Numbered from the stretch's first letter, positions 12,501-24,064 are shown. The stretch: 64,000 nt of DNA from Zeugodacus cucurbitae (GCF_028554725.1 NC_071671.1:65466001-65530000), one strand, 5' to 3'. The notes: a model not told the origin generated them from the sequence alone. Made by a program: numbers and translations.

Positions 12501-15500
12501 ACAGCAAATTATACAAATTGTTTTAAGATGACCCCTAGCAATAGCATGTGATCTCTGTAATTAGCTTAGAGTAATGCTATTTTCATGTCAAGTCTAACGG
12601 AAGGTTGTATAAATCGAATTGAGTGCATTTAATGAATATTTAAATTTTTATGAAATTTATTGAGAGAATTTGATAGTACATTGGAAATGCTAAAAATGAG
12701 TTCATTAGATTATCGGAGCATATTTACTTTGCCAAATTCCGCAAATATCTACGAGATATAAATCTCGAATGTAGAGATTGCTGTTAGAGCTGACTGACTG
12801 AGTGACATGAGTGCATGTTGAGTACGGATCCTTGACAGAAACAAACAATATGCTTACACTGTATATGTTAATTACCTAATTTTTATAGGATGTTGGCCGC
12901 TAAAGGTGAAATGTTTAAGTTCATTGACTGTTCGACGCTAAAACACCGAAAATTATAATAAAGCGGATCTGAGCTTGTACAGAAAATTTTACCCAAACTT
13001 CCGCGATGTTAAAATATGTAAAAATAATGCATCGTATGAGTTTCATTTTAATCGATAAATCATTGTTTAAAATACAAAAAAAAAAAAAAAACAGTTAAAT
13101 ATGTTTGTCGTGCAAGAGTGTTTTATGGTTCCCAACCACTGATCATCATCACCTCTCTTGAATGCAAAATCAAAACACTTTTTTACTATAATATCATAAC
13201 AAATGTCAACAAACCCGGTAAAGAGCAATAAAAATCAAAGCTATTTACTATAGAAAGAGAAAAAAAACTACGGATAAGAAAGCCGGAAAAGAGAAAGTTC
13301 GTTTACCCAACGCGGGTACTTTCGTAAGCATTTGTTGCATACATATCGTATGTATGTATGTAGGTATGAGCGTATTTCAATACAAAAGGCATAGCGCCTA
13401 AACATTAGCAAAAAACAAAAAATCGAACACAATTTTGCTATGCATTTTTCAAACTGACCGAATTTACAACTTTTTCTTTAGAGCAAGAAATTGTATGTAT
13501 ATTTATATGTAAGTTTGTATGTGAGTGAGTGGCGGCTCTGTGTGCATGAAATTGTGTTTGAGCAAAAGGTGGTGAAAGAAAATTGTTTACACCTGTGAAA
13601 AACGCCGAAGTGAAGAGGTTATGGCCGAAAGCCATCAACGGTTTTTGTTGTGTCGAGCCAATTTGAGACGAAGGGCTTAAGAAAGCTGCTGTCATAACAA
13701 GCAGAAACAAATATGTATAATGGCATTTATGTTTATATAAGCAAGTAAAGCGTGCATTCAAGCTTTAGAAAATAATTATATAAAATAAAAAAATCAATAA
13801 CGAAAAAAATCATATTTCATAAAAGCACTTAAATGGTTTAATATGTAAGCATTTGCAGAATTTCAATAAATAAGTATTAGCAATCAAGCATGAATTTTTG
13901 CGTTTGCTGCACCCACGCGGCAGCGGAATACCAAAATTAATGCATTTCTTCTGCTTATTGCTCTGCTGCTGCGCACCTCTTTGCACTTTTACAGTCATTA
14001 ATTGAGTGCTTTGTGGGGGCGCGCCTACAACAACAAATGTTCTTATATAGCAAAAATGATACACTGCAAAAAAATACATACACACATTTACATTTGTAGC
14101 TATGTACATTTTAACTTTTATCGAAGCTTTAAGATTTCTACACATTTTATGCGTTTTTTTACGGTTAGCTATTTTCGCTTGTTCAACTTTCGAAAATCGT
14201 TTGTTTTTTACGTTCACTTTTTATTTTTGGAAAAGTGCCAATATAAACAACATAAATAAAGCTCACAATGCGCACAGTTTCGAGTTGCTAAAAATTGCTA
14301 GTAAAAGGAAACATGAAAAACCGCTATTTTTTAACGACAGTTTATTTTTTATTTTTGGCACGTTTCCTTTTTTTCAAATCCATTAGTATATAATACAAAG
14401 TGCGAACAAAACAAATTGCTCAGTGGAGAAAATCGAATATGAATGCAAATATGTATGTTTTTTTTTGTTTTGGAGAAAGAGAGCGAAGATGAACACCAAG
14501 GTCAAGAAATTGTGGGTGGTGGTGGTCGACACGTAAACATATTTATTTGTGGAGAGTGGGTTTTCTAAATTACTGAAAATAAATATAAATAAAAGCAAGT
14601 TTATTATTATTTTTTATTTTCATTGTTTTGGTAGTGAGAAGATCTAGCTTTTTAACTGTTTATTTTAGAGGTTCTGACAGGTTCTTATATAAGACCAAGA
14701 ACTGAAAAACGTAATTTGAAGTGTAATTAATTAGGTGTATTGCCACAGGAAAACATTTTCAATCAAATTATTTTTTTATTATTAAGTTTTTGTAATATTT
14801 TTGCTGAATATATAACGAATGTTATGTTATTATATGTAATTCCATCATTATAAAAATTACATGTAAATTTACATTGTAATTTCCACTATAATAGTCTAAT
14901 GACTACCAAGAAGTCAAACGTCAGGGTTGCAAATGTTACAATTATAGGTTTGAACGTAGTTAAAGTCAAGTTTATTAAGGTATTATAAAGATATCGTATA
15001 TAACTAATAACCCTTTAAGCGCTGATTAAGCTTTTAAAGTTAAATACATTTAATTAAAAGTAAAATTACAACAACAAACTGGCTTTATAACTCATTTTGT
15101 TATTTAATGTTAAATCTATTTATGTAAGCATTGCAAATCCTCTATGATTGATAACTAGTTAATGCAGTATATCAGTTATGACATTAGAATATCAATGGAG
15201 TGCAAACACACTACTCGAGTTTGGCAAACAGGGCCTTCCCATGTATAACTTACTGTGTGTTTATAATATAATATTTAATGCTTGTGTATTTGTTATCGAA
15301 ATCAGCGGAAGGATGATTTAATAAAATGAATATGTAAGACTGTAGTAAAGATATCGAAAGCTTATTAATGAAAATCAGCTGACGCACGAAATTTGGGTAA
15401 TTTTCCATTTTGGCTTTAACATATGTATGTATGCAATAAACTAAATTATGTAGATTTAGGTATGTATGTATGTGATTGGCGTTGCAACCGTTTAGCCGGT

Positions 15501-18500
15501 TATAGCCGAATCGACGATAGTGCGCCACCTGTCTCTCTCCTTCGCAGTTCGGCGCCAGTTGGAGATCCCAAGTGTAACCAGGTCGCTCTCCACCTGGTCC
15601 CTCCAACGGAGTGGAGGCCTTCCCCTTCCTCGGCTTCCTCCGGCGGGTACTGCATCGAACACTTTCAGGGCTGGAGTGTTTTCGTCCATTCGGACAACAT
15701 GACCTAGCCAGCGTAGCCGCTGTCTTTTTATTCGCTGAACTATGTCAATGTCGTCGTATAACTCGTACAGCTCATCGTTCCATCGTCTGCGGTATTCGCC
15801 GTTGCCAATGTTCTGAGGACCATAAATCTTGCGCAAAATTTTCCTCTCGAAAACTCCTAGTGTCGTCTCATCTGATGTTGACATCGTCCAAGCTTCTGCA
15901 CCGTAAAGCAGGACGGGAATGATAAGCGACTTGTAGAGCTTGATTTTGGTTCGTCGAGAGAGGACTTTACTGTTCAATTGCCTACTCAGTCCAAAGTAGC
16001 ACCTGTTGGCAAGAGTTATTCTGCGCTGGATTTCGAGGCTGACATTGTTCGTGTTGTTGATGCTGGTTCCCAGGTATACGAAATTATCTACGACCTCGAA
16101 GTTATGACTGTCAACAGTGACGTGGGAGCCAAGACGCGAATGCGCCGACTGTTTGTTTGATGACAGGAGATATTTCGTCTTGTCCTCATTCACCTCCAGA
16201 CCCATTCGCTTCGCCTCCTTATCCATGCGGGAAAAAGCAGAACAAACGGCGCGGTTGTTGCTTCCGATGATATCAATATCATCGGCGTACGCCAGGAGCT
16301 GTACACTCTTGTAGAAGATTGTACCTTCTCGGTTTAGGTCTGCAGCTCTTATAATTTTTTCCAGCATCAGGTTAAAGAAGTCGCACGATAGTGAGTCACC
16401 TTGTCTGAAACCTCGTTTGGTATCGAACGGCTCGGAGAGGTCCTTCCCAATCATGACGGAGCTTTTGGTGTTGCTCAACGTCAATTTACACAGCCGTATT
16501 AGTTTTGCGGGGATACCAAATTCAGACTTCGCGGCGTAAAGGCAACTCCTTTTCGTGCTGTCGAAAGCAGCTTTAAAATCGACAAAAAGGTGGTGTGTGT
16601 CGATCCTCTTTTCTCGGGTCTTTTCCAAGATTTGGCGCATGGTGAATATCTGGTCAGTTGTTGATTTTCCAGGTCTAAAGCCACACTGATAAGGTCCAAT
16701 CAGTTTGTTGACGGTGGGCTTTAGTCTTTCACACAATACGCTCGATAGAACCTTGTATGCGATATTTAGGAGGCTGATCCCACGGTAATTGGCGCAGATT
16801 GTGGGATCTCCCTTTTTATGGATTGGGCAGAGCACACTGAGATTCCAATCGTCAGGCATGCTTTCTTCCGACCATATTCTGCAAAGAAGCTGATGCATAC
16901 ACCTTATCAGTTCTTCGCCGCCGTATTTGAATAGTTCTGCCGGTAATCTATCGGCCCCCGCTGCTTTGTTGTTCTTCAAGCGGATAATTGCTATTCGAAT
17001 TTCTTCATGGTCGGGTAATGGAACATCTGTTCCATCGTCATCGATTGGGGGATCGGGTTCGCCATCTCCTGGTGTTGTACTCTCACTGCCATTCAGCAGG
17101 TCGGAGAAGTGTTCCCTCCATAATCCCAGTATGCCCTGGACATCGGTTACCAGATTACCACCTTGGTCTCTACATGAGGATGCTCCGGTCTTGAAACCTT
17201 CGTTAAGTCGCTTCATTTTTTCATAAAATTTTCGAGCATTCCCTCTGTCTGCCAGCTTCTCAAGCTCTTCGTACTCACGCATTTCGGCCTCTTTCTTTTT
17301 TTGTCTGCAAATGCGTCTCGCTTCCCTCTTCAGCTCTCGGTATCTATCCCATCCCGCACGTGTTGTGGTCGTTTGCAATGTTGCGAGGTAGGCAGTCTGT
17401 TTTCTCTCCGCTGCGAGACGGCACTCCTCATCGTACCAGCTTGTTTTTTGTCGTTGCCGAAAACCAATTGTTTCGGCTGCAGCGGTACGCAGTGAGTTTG
17501 AGATGCCGTTCCACAGTTCCCTTATACCGAGATGCTGATGAGTGCTCTCAGAGAGCAGGAGTGCAAGTCGAGTAGAGTATTTCGTGGCTGTCTGTTGCGA
17601 TTGCAGCTTTTCGACGTCGAACCTTCCTTGTGTTTGTTGACGGGCATTCTTTGCTGCACAGAGGCGGGTGCGTATCTTCGCTGCGACCAGATAATGGTCC
17701 GAGTCTATATTTGGTCCTCGGAGCGTACGCACGTCTAAAACACAGGAGACATGTCTTCCGTCTATCACAACGTGATCGATTTGGTTCCGCGTGTTTCGAT
17801 CAGGAGACAGCCAAGTAGCTTGATGTATTTTCTTATGCTGGAATCTGGTACTACAGACGACCATATTTCGGGCCCCAGCGAAGTCGATCAGCCTCAGGCC
17901 GTTTGGCGATGTTTCGTCATGGAGGCTGAATTTTCCGACTGTTGTGCCAAAGACACCTTCTTTACCCACCCTGGCGTTAAAATCACCAAGCACGACTTTT
18001 ACATCGTGGCGGGGGCAGCGCTCATAGGTGCGTTCTAGGCGCTCATAGAAAGCATCTTTGGTCACATCGTCCTTCTCTTCCGTTGGGGCGTGGGCGCAAA
18101 TCAGCGATATGTTGAAGAACCTCGCTTTGATGCGGATTGTGGCTAGACGTTCATCCACCGGGGTGAATGCCAGGACTCTGCGACGGAGTCTCTCTCCCAC
18201 CACAAATCCAACACCAAATTTGCGCTCCTTTATATGGCCGCTGTAGTAGATGTCACAAGGACCCACCTTCTTCCGTCCTTGTCCTGTCCATCGCACTTCT
18301 TGGATGGCGGTGATGTCAGCCTTAAGTCGTATGAGGACATCAACCAGCTGGGCAGAGGCACCTTCCCAATTAAGGGTCCGGACATTCCAGGTGCATGCCC
18401 TTATATCATTATCCTTAAAACGTTTGCAGGGGTCGTCATCAAAAGGGGGGTGTCTCATCAGAGGCTTTCGTAGATTTTTCATTGGGGGGTGTTTTTATGT

Positions 18501-21500
18501 GGTGGGTCCCAAACCCTACGCACAACCGCATAAGCGGGCTTCGCCTTCTCACTTTAGCTCGCCTTCAAACGGATGTCTGTTGGCTACCCAGAGGATACTT
18601 GGTCTAAAACCGGAAGTCGTGAGCTGCTTGAACCATGTGGAGAAGAATCGTTTCTGGCCACTCCCAAGTGAGTGACAATCAAAAACTTTCCTCACTTGCG
18701 TGAACTTCTACACATGATCCCATCCTAGGTATACAGAAATAAAAATAGTAGCTAAAATGCGTATGAAAATTTCTGCATAATATAATTTAAAAATAATTTT
18801 TTTATTCAAAAATCAATTTATGTGACCGAAATTTATCTTCCTTTAGGCAGCAAAAATATACATGATACTCATACATTCATTCATTTAATTTTTTTTTCAC
18901 TAACTCGCATACACTTTTGTATGTATGAAGTTTACTATTTGCTTAACTTTACGTGCATATTCGAAGCGCTTAAATTTTTGGCCTGCCAAAATCCATGATT
19001 GCAATGAGCAGCAGCTTTTGAATTACAATTTCTTCCATTGCCTTATATGTATATTGTTTGCACGAGTAACATACGATTTTCGCATTGATTTTCAATGCTT
19101 TGGCGGGCAAAATGGCAAGGTACACCGTTACATACTAATTTGTTTATTTCTCTATTGACATTAAGTTATGTTCTATATGCCATGTACAAGGATCTTTTGA
19201 AAATATACAGAACTACATACATAGATGTACGAGTACTTATACATATGCATTTATATGCAAAATATTAAACTGTGAAAAACACGTAAAAACGTATGCTACG
19301 TATGGTCAAATGCAAATATTTGCATTTACAATATTAATTGTATGTTAATTTATGTACAAAATGTAATGACGTGGCGTTGAAATGCAGAATGCAAATGCCA
19401 TGGATTTTTGGCAGCATTCAATAACAATTGTTATTACACACGCACATATATACGCTACATTTTCAGTTTTCTTATGCAATTGTTTTTTTCACTTTGCATT
19501 TTCATGCGATATTCGTAGCATCACGCCACCTTTTAATAAATGTTCGAGTATTGCAAATATACAAATGTGAGTATGTATGAACGCTTGTATACAAGTTATA
19601 TATAATACATACTACCAACCGAGGGAAAAAAGTTCACAATATTTACTAACGCAATTAACAACTTTTAATTGTAAACAAACAATGCGCTTGAATTATAAAA
19701 ACGTATTTTATTACATACATACATGTGTATTTGGCTGATTTCGTTTGCGTACGAATATTTTAAAATTCGCAAGTAATATTTTTGGTTTTTGAAGTTATTT
19801 GAAAATATGTATTTTTTAAATTATTTTTCTTTTACTCATCTAACACAGCAGCTGCAGACACGCATGTGTACATATGCTTTAAAAACATTCGCAAGTGTTT
19901 GCAAAAATATATACTCGTAAATATTTTTCGGCTACAAATTGTTTCGGAATGACGTATGCAGGCGAAAGCTACAAGAACAAACAACAAAATAAAAATTTGT
20001 GACATAAAATAATTATAGAACTAAAAAACAAAATAAGAAAGTTTGTACTAATGAACTTTGCAACATTTGGCGTTTCATGTTTCACGGTTAAAAACCGAAG
20101 ATTTCTTGGATTATTGAAACCACAACTATGCTTGATATATTTAAAAGCATTTAAGTACACACCATTATTTGTTCATAATTTTTTGTATGATTTACAGACT
20201 TCAATGTCACTCATAGTACATGTGTTTTTGTTCAAAACTTGCCTTGCTCTATATTTGGCCAAGAATCGAAACCACCTGACGCATTCTAGATATTGATGTT
20301 ATCATAATCGTTTATAATTATATAATATAAGCAAAAAATGATAAAAGGAAATTTGATTTTTTAATGTTTATAGTTTAGAAATACAACAACAAAAGTACGA
20401 AAGGATTTATTAATTCACATGAATAAATGCTTTTGATAACAAGTTATCAAATAATTACTGGATATTTGGTTTCATTTGAGCTAAAACATCCGTTAATACT
20501 TTTAAACCATTGAATAATTAAATGATAATTGCTTTCAGTCACTCATTACTGTTTAATTGTGAAATTGAAAATTTGTTACGCGATAAAAACTGTGAAAAAC
20601 ATTCGATTGAAACAAAAGTGCATAACAAACAGTTAAAATGCCGTTAGTGAGTACTTTCATTAAGTATATATGCATAACTAATTACATGCATTTAGACATG
20701 ACAATATTGCTTTAATAGTATTAATGCAGTTAAATAGTCGCTTTTCTGGCGAGGTGCGTCTATTTGATATGCTAACTGCATTTATTCAATGCTAACTATG
20801 TAACTAAATTATATTTGTGTACATGCTCCTCTAAATATATTGATTTTATTGCAACCAATAGCTACATTATAGAAGTTTAGAACTTTCCGGTCACGTGCTA
20901 TACCGCAGCCTTAGTTGGCGGTAAAAGTGAGGATATAGGAAATACTATAGAACTTGAAAATAACATCAATAAACGCTTAAGCATTAATAATGACGTGATT
21001 ATCTGACTATTAGTCAGTATTTTGTATATTGTTTTTGTTTTGCTTTACATTAATAGTATAATTTCCCGAAAGAGTTGGCGCTATTGTTAACAATGATGAC
21101 GAAGCTGCAAACATCTAACTAAAAATACGTTATTATTCAATGTTATTTGAGAGAGTCAAAACAACAAAATTCCGCTAGATGATGAGCTACATACATACAT
21201 ATGTATGTGCCAAGTTTGTTACTTGTACAATTGCCAATGCATACGGCAAAATCACGCCACATTTTCGCAAGCGAATACAAACAAATTTCATTGGTGTATA
21301 ATAAAAACAAGTTTCTCTTTTTTGCCATGCTGACCCACACTGTGCATGGAGCGTAAATATGTACATACATACATGTCGCAGTGATGACATGATTCACGCA
21401 AATTCAATGTATACAAATATATATGAGCCTATGTATGTACGCACAACGTGGCTAAAACGCTTTTAAACTGGTATGCTAGTCATTCATAAATGAACTGTTT

Positions 21501-23317
21501 ATATGGAGATAAGCAGTAATAAATTCAAATGTATGTGGGCAAATGTTTGTAGGTACACTGTTTCAGTTTTTTAGATACTGTGTATACACATAAGAAAATA
21601 TAAATTAGTGAGATTTTAAATTTATGAAACATACATATTCCGCAAAATTCATTTTATATATGTACATATAAGCTGCCTTGAACGTGGGTGTGGCTCAAAC
21701 GCATTTTTTTATGATTTAGCAGTTATCTGTGTGGCATTTACTCATACTATTTACATTGTATACGCTTATCGCCAACTTTAACGGCAAGTGAGTTTTTTTT
21801 TATTTTATGCGATACTTTTATAAGTTAATTATACCAGCGACACTGATTATTTGTTTATCAGTAAGTAAGCAACATGAACACAATATTTTATGGGCTTTAA
21901 GAGTAGTCATCACGCGATTTTTTTTTGTTTGTTTTGATTTTCACATTCGTATCATCAAATCCTAGGTAGAGCATATTATATTATTACATTCAATAGGATG
22001 GGAAATAATCGAGTTTAATTTTTTGTATTATTAAAATATATACTTTATTATATTTTAAATTCAATTTTTATTATTCCTTTATCTACAAATGTAGCTCATT
22101 TTCCACCATAAAATTCAAAACTCTGAGTGATGCTCGAAGTGAGTACTGATTTACTACATTGATTGTTCCTTCATAGATAACATAAGACAGGTCTTCAATG
22201 TTCGCTTTCAAATCGTGAGTATTTGACCAGAAATATATTTAATATTTTCTTATCAATATTATCTAGTACTACTTGATTGCGTAAAAAAGTAAACAAAATA
22301 TTTCTTGAGTATTTAAAATAAAAAAAAAAATATTAATTATCAGCTATACTTGTGGGAGCGTGTGATATGAATAACACAAATATAAGTGACGCAATTGGAA
22401 AAACGATATATGCATGTACCTCCTTGATATATTATATGGTTTTTCAGACGAATAAAAGCAGGCGAATGAACAATCAATCTGTACTTTAATATATTCATAT
22501 ACACATATACATTTAAATCTTTGAAAATATGAATTTTTGATGCATAATTAAATGTATGTACATATTTTATCAAATTTTATATTCATATCACCGAACGGAA
22601 ACGTCTTATACCACATATACATATTTATACACCAATTTACATAGTCATAAAGTTATATTTGTATGTACGGAAAAAAGTTTGCTTTTGTCACAGAAATGAT
22701 ATGAAGAAATGCCCTGACTCATAAAAGAAACATCCATATTTTCATTGAAAGTAAATAAGTTTATCCACCTCAAAAGAGCCTAGAGCCAAAAGCCGAACGT
22801 ACAAGCACTTGACACAGTGAACTCACGCTATGCACGTTGAAGTGGTTTCGCCGCCAACGTGTCATTTCGACGATTTATAATAATCAGTATTTGTAGCTTA
22901 CATACCATTTGAAATTGCTTTAAAGGTATGCATAAATAAATATTAAAGTTATTATACAACAACCAACGTTAGTCCGTCATACTTCAAACTCAATGAAGTG
23001 ATATTTCTGCCCTATTTGTTTAAATGTTATTTTTACATACCTGCTATAGTAAAGCGATCCATGTAGTTGATTAAATTAACAAAGCACAACACCACCACCG
23101 TGAACCATTGTGTTCTCGTGATACCGGTAGCTGGCTGTTGTACAACAACGCTATCCGTGTCTGACGATGGAGCCATTAATTGCTGCGACGAACAGGTGGC
23201 GGGTAGACTAGCTTCCACAGAATTGCTATCGGCCTCCACATCACCACTGGACCCAGACAGAGCGGGATTGTCCATTTTGGCTATTGGTAAATAACGTGCC
23301 GACGATTGTGAAGACAT
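257..23317 (-). CDS. spin: spinster, MFS lysosomal lipid/sugar transporter (3'-incomplete at window edge)
   Basis: Spinster/SPNS proteins are 12-helix major facilitator transporters of late endosomes and lysosomes. In flies spin affects lysosomal efflux, autophagic lysosome reformation, synapse growth and cell death. Coding segments by splice consensus and phase are 23041-23317, 3598-3955, 1471-1797, then either 978-1239 or 257-518. They join in frame to 1224 nt (408 codons), about two thirds of a roughly 600-residue family member, so the last exons lie left of base 1. Visible hallmarks are the first helix ending NLINYMDRFTIAG, the MFS motif-A loop GYLGDRYSRRW, and RALVGIGEASYSTIAPT. The start is the ATG at 23315-23317, followed by a Ser/Asp/Gln-rich cytosolic tail. 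The first intron is about 19 kb and transposon-laden. Identification rests on strong similarity to remembered insect Spinster; SPNS paralogues are the only realistic alternative. Confidence 0.93.
978..1239 (-). CDS. spin: spin mutually exclusive exon 4a
   Basis: This is the proximal one of two alternative exons: acceptor ATTAG|CGTATC, donor TTGTTG|GTAAGA, 262 nt, entering in phase 2 and leaving in phase 0. It encodes 87 residues covering two membrane segments, starting VSYKFGIIAMIAGLIGVPLG and ending WSIVADILL. Length and phases are identical to 257-518. Joining the two exons to each other would break the frame, so only one can be used per transcript. Confidence 0.9.
1471..1797 (-). CDS. spin: spin coding exon 3
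   Basis: The acceptor is ACGCAG|TTACATT and the donor AATGA|GTGAGT. The exon is 327 nt, entering and leaving in phase 2. It encodes YIVGSETARLANNWRWALR, a helix, the cytosolic central loop rich in E, S and P, and a further helix ending near KFIYLGIKMQPGNE. The open frame reads into a TGA just past the donor, so splicing here is required. Confidence 0.92.
1798..3597 (-). other. spin intron 2, no genes seen
   Basis: An 1.8-kb AT-rich intron between coding exons 2 and 3. It contains a short (ATCA)n run near 2074-2089 and no convincing exon or transposon. Confidence 0.75.
3598..3955 (-). CDS. spin: spin coding exon 2 (TM2-TM5 region)
   Basis: The acceptor reads TTCAG|GTGTT and the donor TTTGG|GTAAG. 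The exon is 358 nt, entering in phase 1 and leaving in phase 2. It encodes the luminal loop TDIQADFKIGDDDGG, helix 2, the signature loop GYLGDRYSRRW between helices 2 and 3, and the conserved GIGEASYSTIAPT stretch. It ends at PVGSGFG. Confidence 0.93.
4634..4668. repeat. TATG/CATA palindromic microsatellite
   Basis: Alternating TATGTA and CATATG units form near-perfect palindromes. The same motif recurs dozens of times, for example near 8587-8607, 21187-21208, 26969-26999 and 58420-58444. Confidence 0.85.
5351..5983. mobile_element. Foldback MITE with about 240-bp inverted repeats, hAT-like
   Basis: The outer ends are TAGGGTGGCCCTTA on the left and the complement of TAGGGTGACCCTTA on the right. 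The arms (about 5351-5600 and 5745-5983) are long diverged inverted copies sharing GATCGCACCCCCTAGAAATA, GGTTGCGCAAGGAGCTTGAA and CCATACCGTAATAA. They are separated by about 150 bp and differ by small indels. Flanking copies of ATGTACAT at 5343-5350 and 5984-5991 form an 8-bp target duplication. An 8-bp duplication and a TAGGG terminus fit the hAT superfamily (inference). No transposase is present, so it is non-autonomous. Confidence 0.85.
10939..11731 (-). mobile_element. 5'-truncated RTE-like LINE copy 1 (reverse transcriptase C-terminus)
   Basis: The frame 10964-11731 encodes the C-terminal quarter of an RTE-type ORF: SAFSRLDKEAKRMGL, YGAEAWT, RRRWNDELY, RLRWLGHVVRMDE, GRGRPPLRW and a terminal WRTVVDSAITA. 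It matches the full ORF at 15492-18482 closely. The match breaks at about 11731, where the complete copy continues upstream, so this copy is 5'-truncated. Its 3' end (CTTCTTAACTGGCGTAG) differs from the TATGTATGTG-ended copies, suggesting a sister subfamily. The remaining frame is open, so the copy is fairly young. Confidence 0.88.
15461..18735 (-). mobile_element. Near-complete RTE-clade non-LTR retrotransposon (copy 2)
   Basis: It contains one ORF (15492-18482) with endonuclease and reverse transcriptase, an approximately 250-bp 5' leader and a 3' UTR of only about 20 bp. The 3' UTR ends in CATACATACATAC. A single APE-RT ORF, a very short 3' UTR and a microsatellite tail are typical of the RTE clade (family knowledge). 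The 5' border near 18735 is uncertain because no clear target duplication was found. It lies in spin intron 1 in the same orientation as spin. Confidence 0.85.
15492..18482 (-). CDS. RTE-like endonuclease/reverse transcriptase polyprotein, intact
   Basis: A 996-residue ORF with no internal stop. An apurinic-type endonuclease spans about 28-270, with TWNVRTLN (31-38), the catalytic-type QE of AIQEVRW (61-62), LGDFNAR (165-171), TWLSPDRN and IDH (235-237), and the terminal SDH (261-263). A charged linker follows. The reverse transcriptase spans about 500-760, with KAAGADRLPAELF, PIHKKGD, GFRPGKSTTDQI, FVDFKAAFD (633-641), GFRQGD and the catalytic YADD (732-735). The C-terminal part ends in RWLGHVVRMDE and GRGRPPLRW. 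It copies the element into new sites by target-primed reverse transcription. Database annotation often calls such ORFs craniofacial development protein 2-like, which is a transposon misnomer. All key residues are present, so it may be active. Confidence 0.9.
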   Translation of the reverse strand: MKNLRKPLMRHPPFDDDPCKRFKDNDIRACTWNVRTLNWEGASAQLVDVLIRLKADITAIQEVRWTGQGRKKVGPCDIYYSGHIKERKFGVGFVVGERLRRRVLAFTPVDERLATIRIKARFFNISLICAHAPTEEKDDVTKDAFYERLERTYERCPRHDVKVVLGDFNARVGKEGVFGTTVGKFSLHDETSPNGLRLIDFAGARNMVVCSTRFQHKKIHQATWLSPDRNTRNQIDHVVIDGRHVSCVLDVRTLRGPNIDSDHYLVAAKIRTRLCAAKNARQQTQGRFDVEKLQSQQTATKYSTRLALLLSESTHQHLGIRELWNGISNSLRTAAAETIGFRQRQKTSWYDEECRLAAERKQTAYLATLQTTTTRAGWDRYRELKREARRICRQKKKEAEMREYEELEKLADRGNARKFYEKMKRLNEGFKTGASSCRDQGGNLVTDVQGILGLWREHFSDLLNGSESTTPGDGEPDPPIDDDGTDVPLPDHEEIRIAIIRLKNNKAAGADRLPAELFKYGGEELIRCMHQLLCRIWSEESMPDDWNLSVLCPIHKKGDPTICANYRGISLLNIAYKVLSSVLCERLKPTVNKLIGPYQCGFRPGKSTTDQIFTMRQILEKTREKRIDTHHLFVDFKAAFDSTKRSCLYAAKSEFGIPAKLIRLCKLTLSNTKSSVMIGKDLSEPFDTKRGFRQGDSLSCDFFNLMLEKIIRAADLNREGTIFYKSVQLLAYADDIDIIGSNNRAVCSAFSRMDKEAKRMGLEVNEDKTKYLLSSNKQSAHSRLGSHVTVDSHNFEVVDNFVYLGTSINNTNNVSLEIQRRITLANRCYFGLSRQLNSKVLSRRTKIKLYKSLIIPVLLYGAEAWTMSTSDETTLGVFERKILRKIYGPQNIGNGEYRRRWNDELYELYDDIDIVQRIKRQRLRWLGHVVRMDENTPALKVFDAVPAGGSRGRGRPPLRWRDQVESDLVTLGISNWRRTAKERDRWRTIVDSAITG
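20638..21006 (+). CDS. Possible two-exon mini-gene nested in spin intron (hypothetical)
   Basis: A short leader ends in AAA ATG CCG TTA followed by a good donor, GTGAGT (20647). A possible acceptor, GAAGTTTAG|AACTTT, opens a 41-codon frame at 20881 ending in TGA at 21004-21006. Together they would encode 44 residues starting MPLNFPVTCYTAALVGG. An initiator-like TTTCAGTC lies near 20535. No family is recognised, no clear poly(A) signal was found, and an open frame this short can occur by chance. Confidence 0.22.
23041..23317 (-). CDS. spin: spin coding exon 1
   Basis: This exon encodes the N-terminal cytosolic tail (about 70 residues, rich in S, D and Q) and the first membrane helix, TQWFTVVVLCFVNLINYMDR. 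It ends in a split glycine codon, TATAGCAG|GTATGT, which is phase 1 and joins exactly to the GT of exon 2 to give the A-G-V-L junction. Confidence 0.93.
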
Positions 23318-24064
23318 TCACGTGGAATTTTTGCAAAAATTCCAAACACAGCCTATAATAAGAACCGCACACACACGTACACCGCAGCAATTATATCTGC
23401 GTTTTTTTAATATAAATTCCCTTCACAAGTTTATGCAAAGGAATTTTTAGTTCTTATTGTTTTTGATGTTTTAGCGGTTTTTGCAAAACTTTGGCTCGAA
23501 TGTGAATTTGTTTGACGTTTCTTTTTAACACTGTTTTAGCGAAATTTTGCTTTCGATTGCATATCCTATTCACTGACCTTGGGCTTTATATGCAACTATG
23601 ATATTCTATTTAAATTGTTGTAATTTCAACTGATGCACCACACTATATTATTTAAATTTCATTAAATTTTCACGATGTTAAAAAATATACGTAATGTCTT
23701 AATAGTAAAATAAACTATGCTCGCAAGTCGGCGTTACTTGTATTATTTGCTTGTATTAAAAATTGCCAACTTAACGCGAGCGATGTGTAAAAACAACTGC
23801 GGACGCAATGTGAAAGCTCCAACAATTTTACTTCACTCTGATTGGAGTGCCATTCAGGGTTGCATCATCACATTTTTATTGTAATTTTGTTTGCGTAAAA
23901 ATCTACTTATTTACACTAATTGATAAGGCAACTCTGATCGTACCACGAAACCTGACACATGATGCGCAAATGTCATGTATAAGGAAAAACCAAAACAATA
24001 AATTGTAATATGGCAGTGTTCACGGGCTGACGGTATTTTTGTAAATATTTCAAATTAGTAAAAT
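23318..24064. promoter_or_regulatory. Divergent promoter interval and spin 5' UTR
   Basis: About 750 bp separate the spin start (minus) from the predicted small gene start (plus). It should contain the spin 5' UTR and TSS and perhaps shared control elements. No TATA box is obvious. Confidence 0.5.

Larger units (their letters stand above)
3956..23040 (-). other. spin intron 1, about 19 kb, transposon-rich
   Basis: The intron runs from the exon 1 donor (GTATGT) to the exon 2 acceptor. It holds a foldback MITE at 5351-5983, an RTE fragment near 10939-11731, a near-complete RTE at about 15461-18735 and a possible nested mini-gene at 20638-21006. The rest (3956-5350, 5984-10938, 11732-15460, 18736-20637, 21007-23040) is AT-rich with many TATG/CATA palindromic microsatellites. 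A relatively GC-richer stretch at about 7880-8880 has no supportable ORF and could be regulatory. Confidence 0.8.

Noticed and set aside
13438..14598. Cluster of 70-135 codon frames on both strands
   Set aside because: AT-rich intron sequence; frames overlap antisense to each other and lack domains or splice logic.
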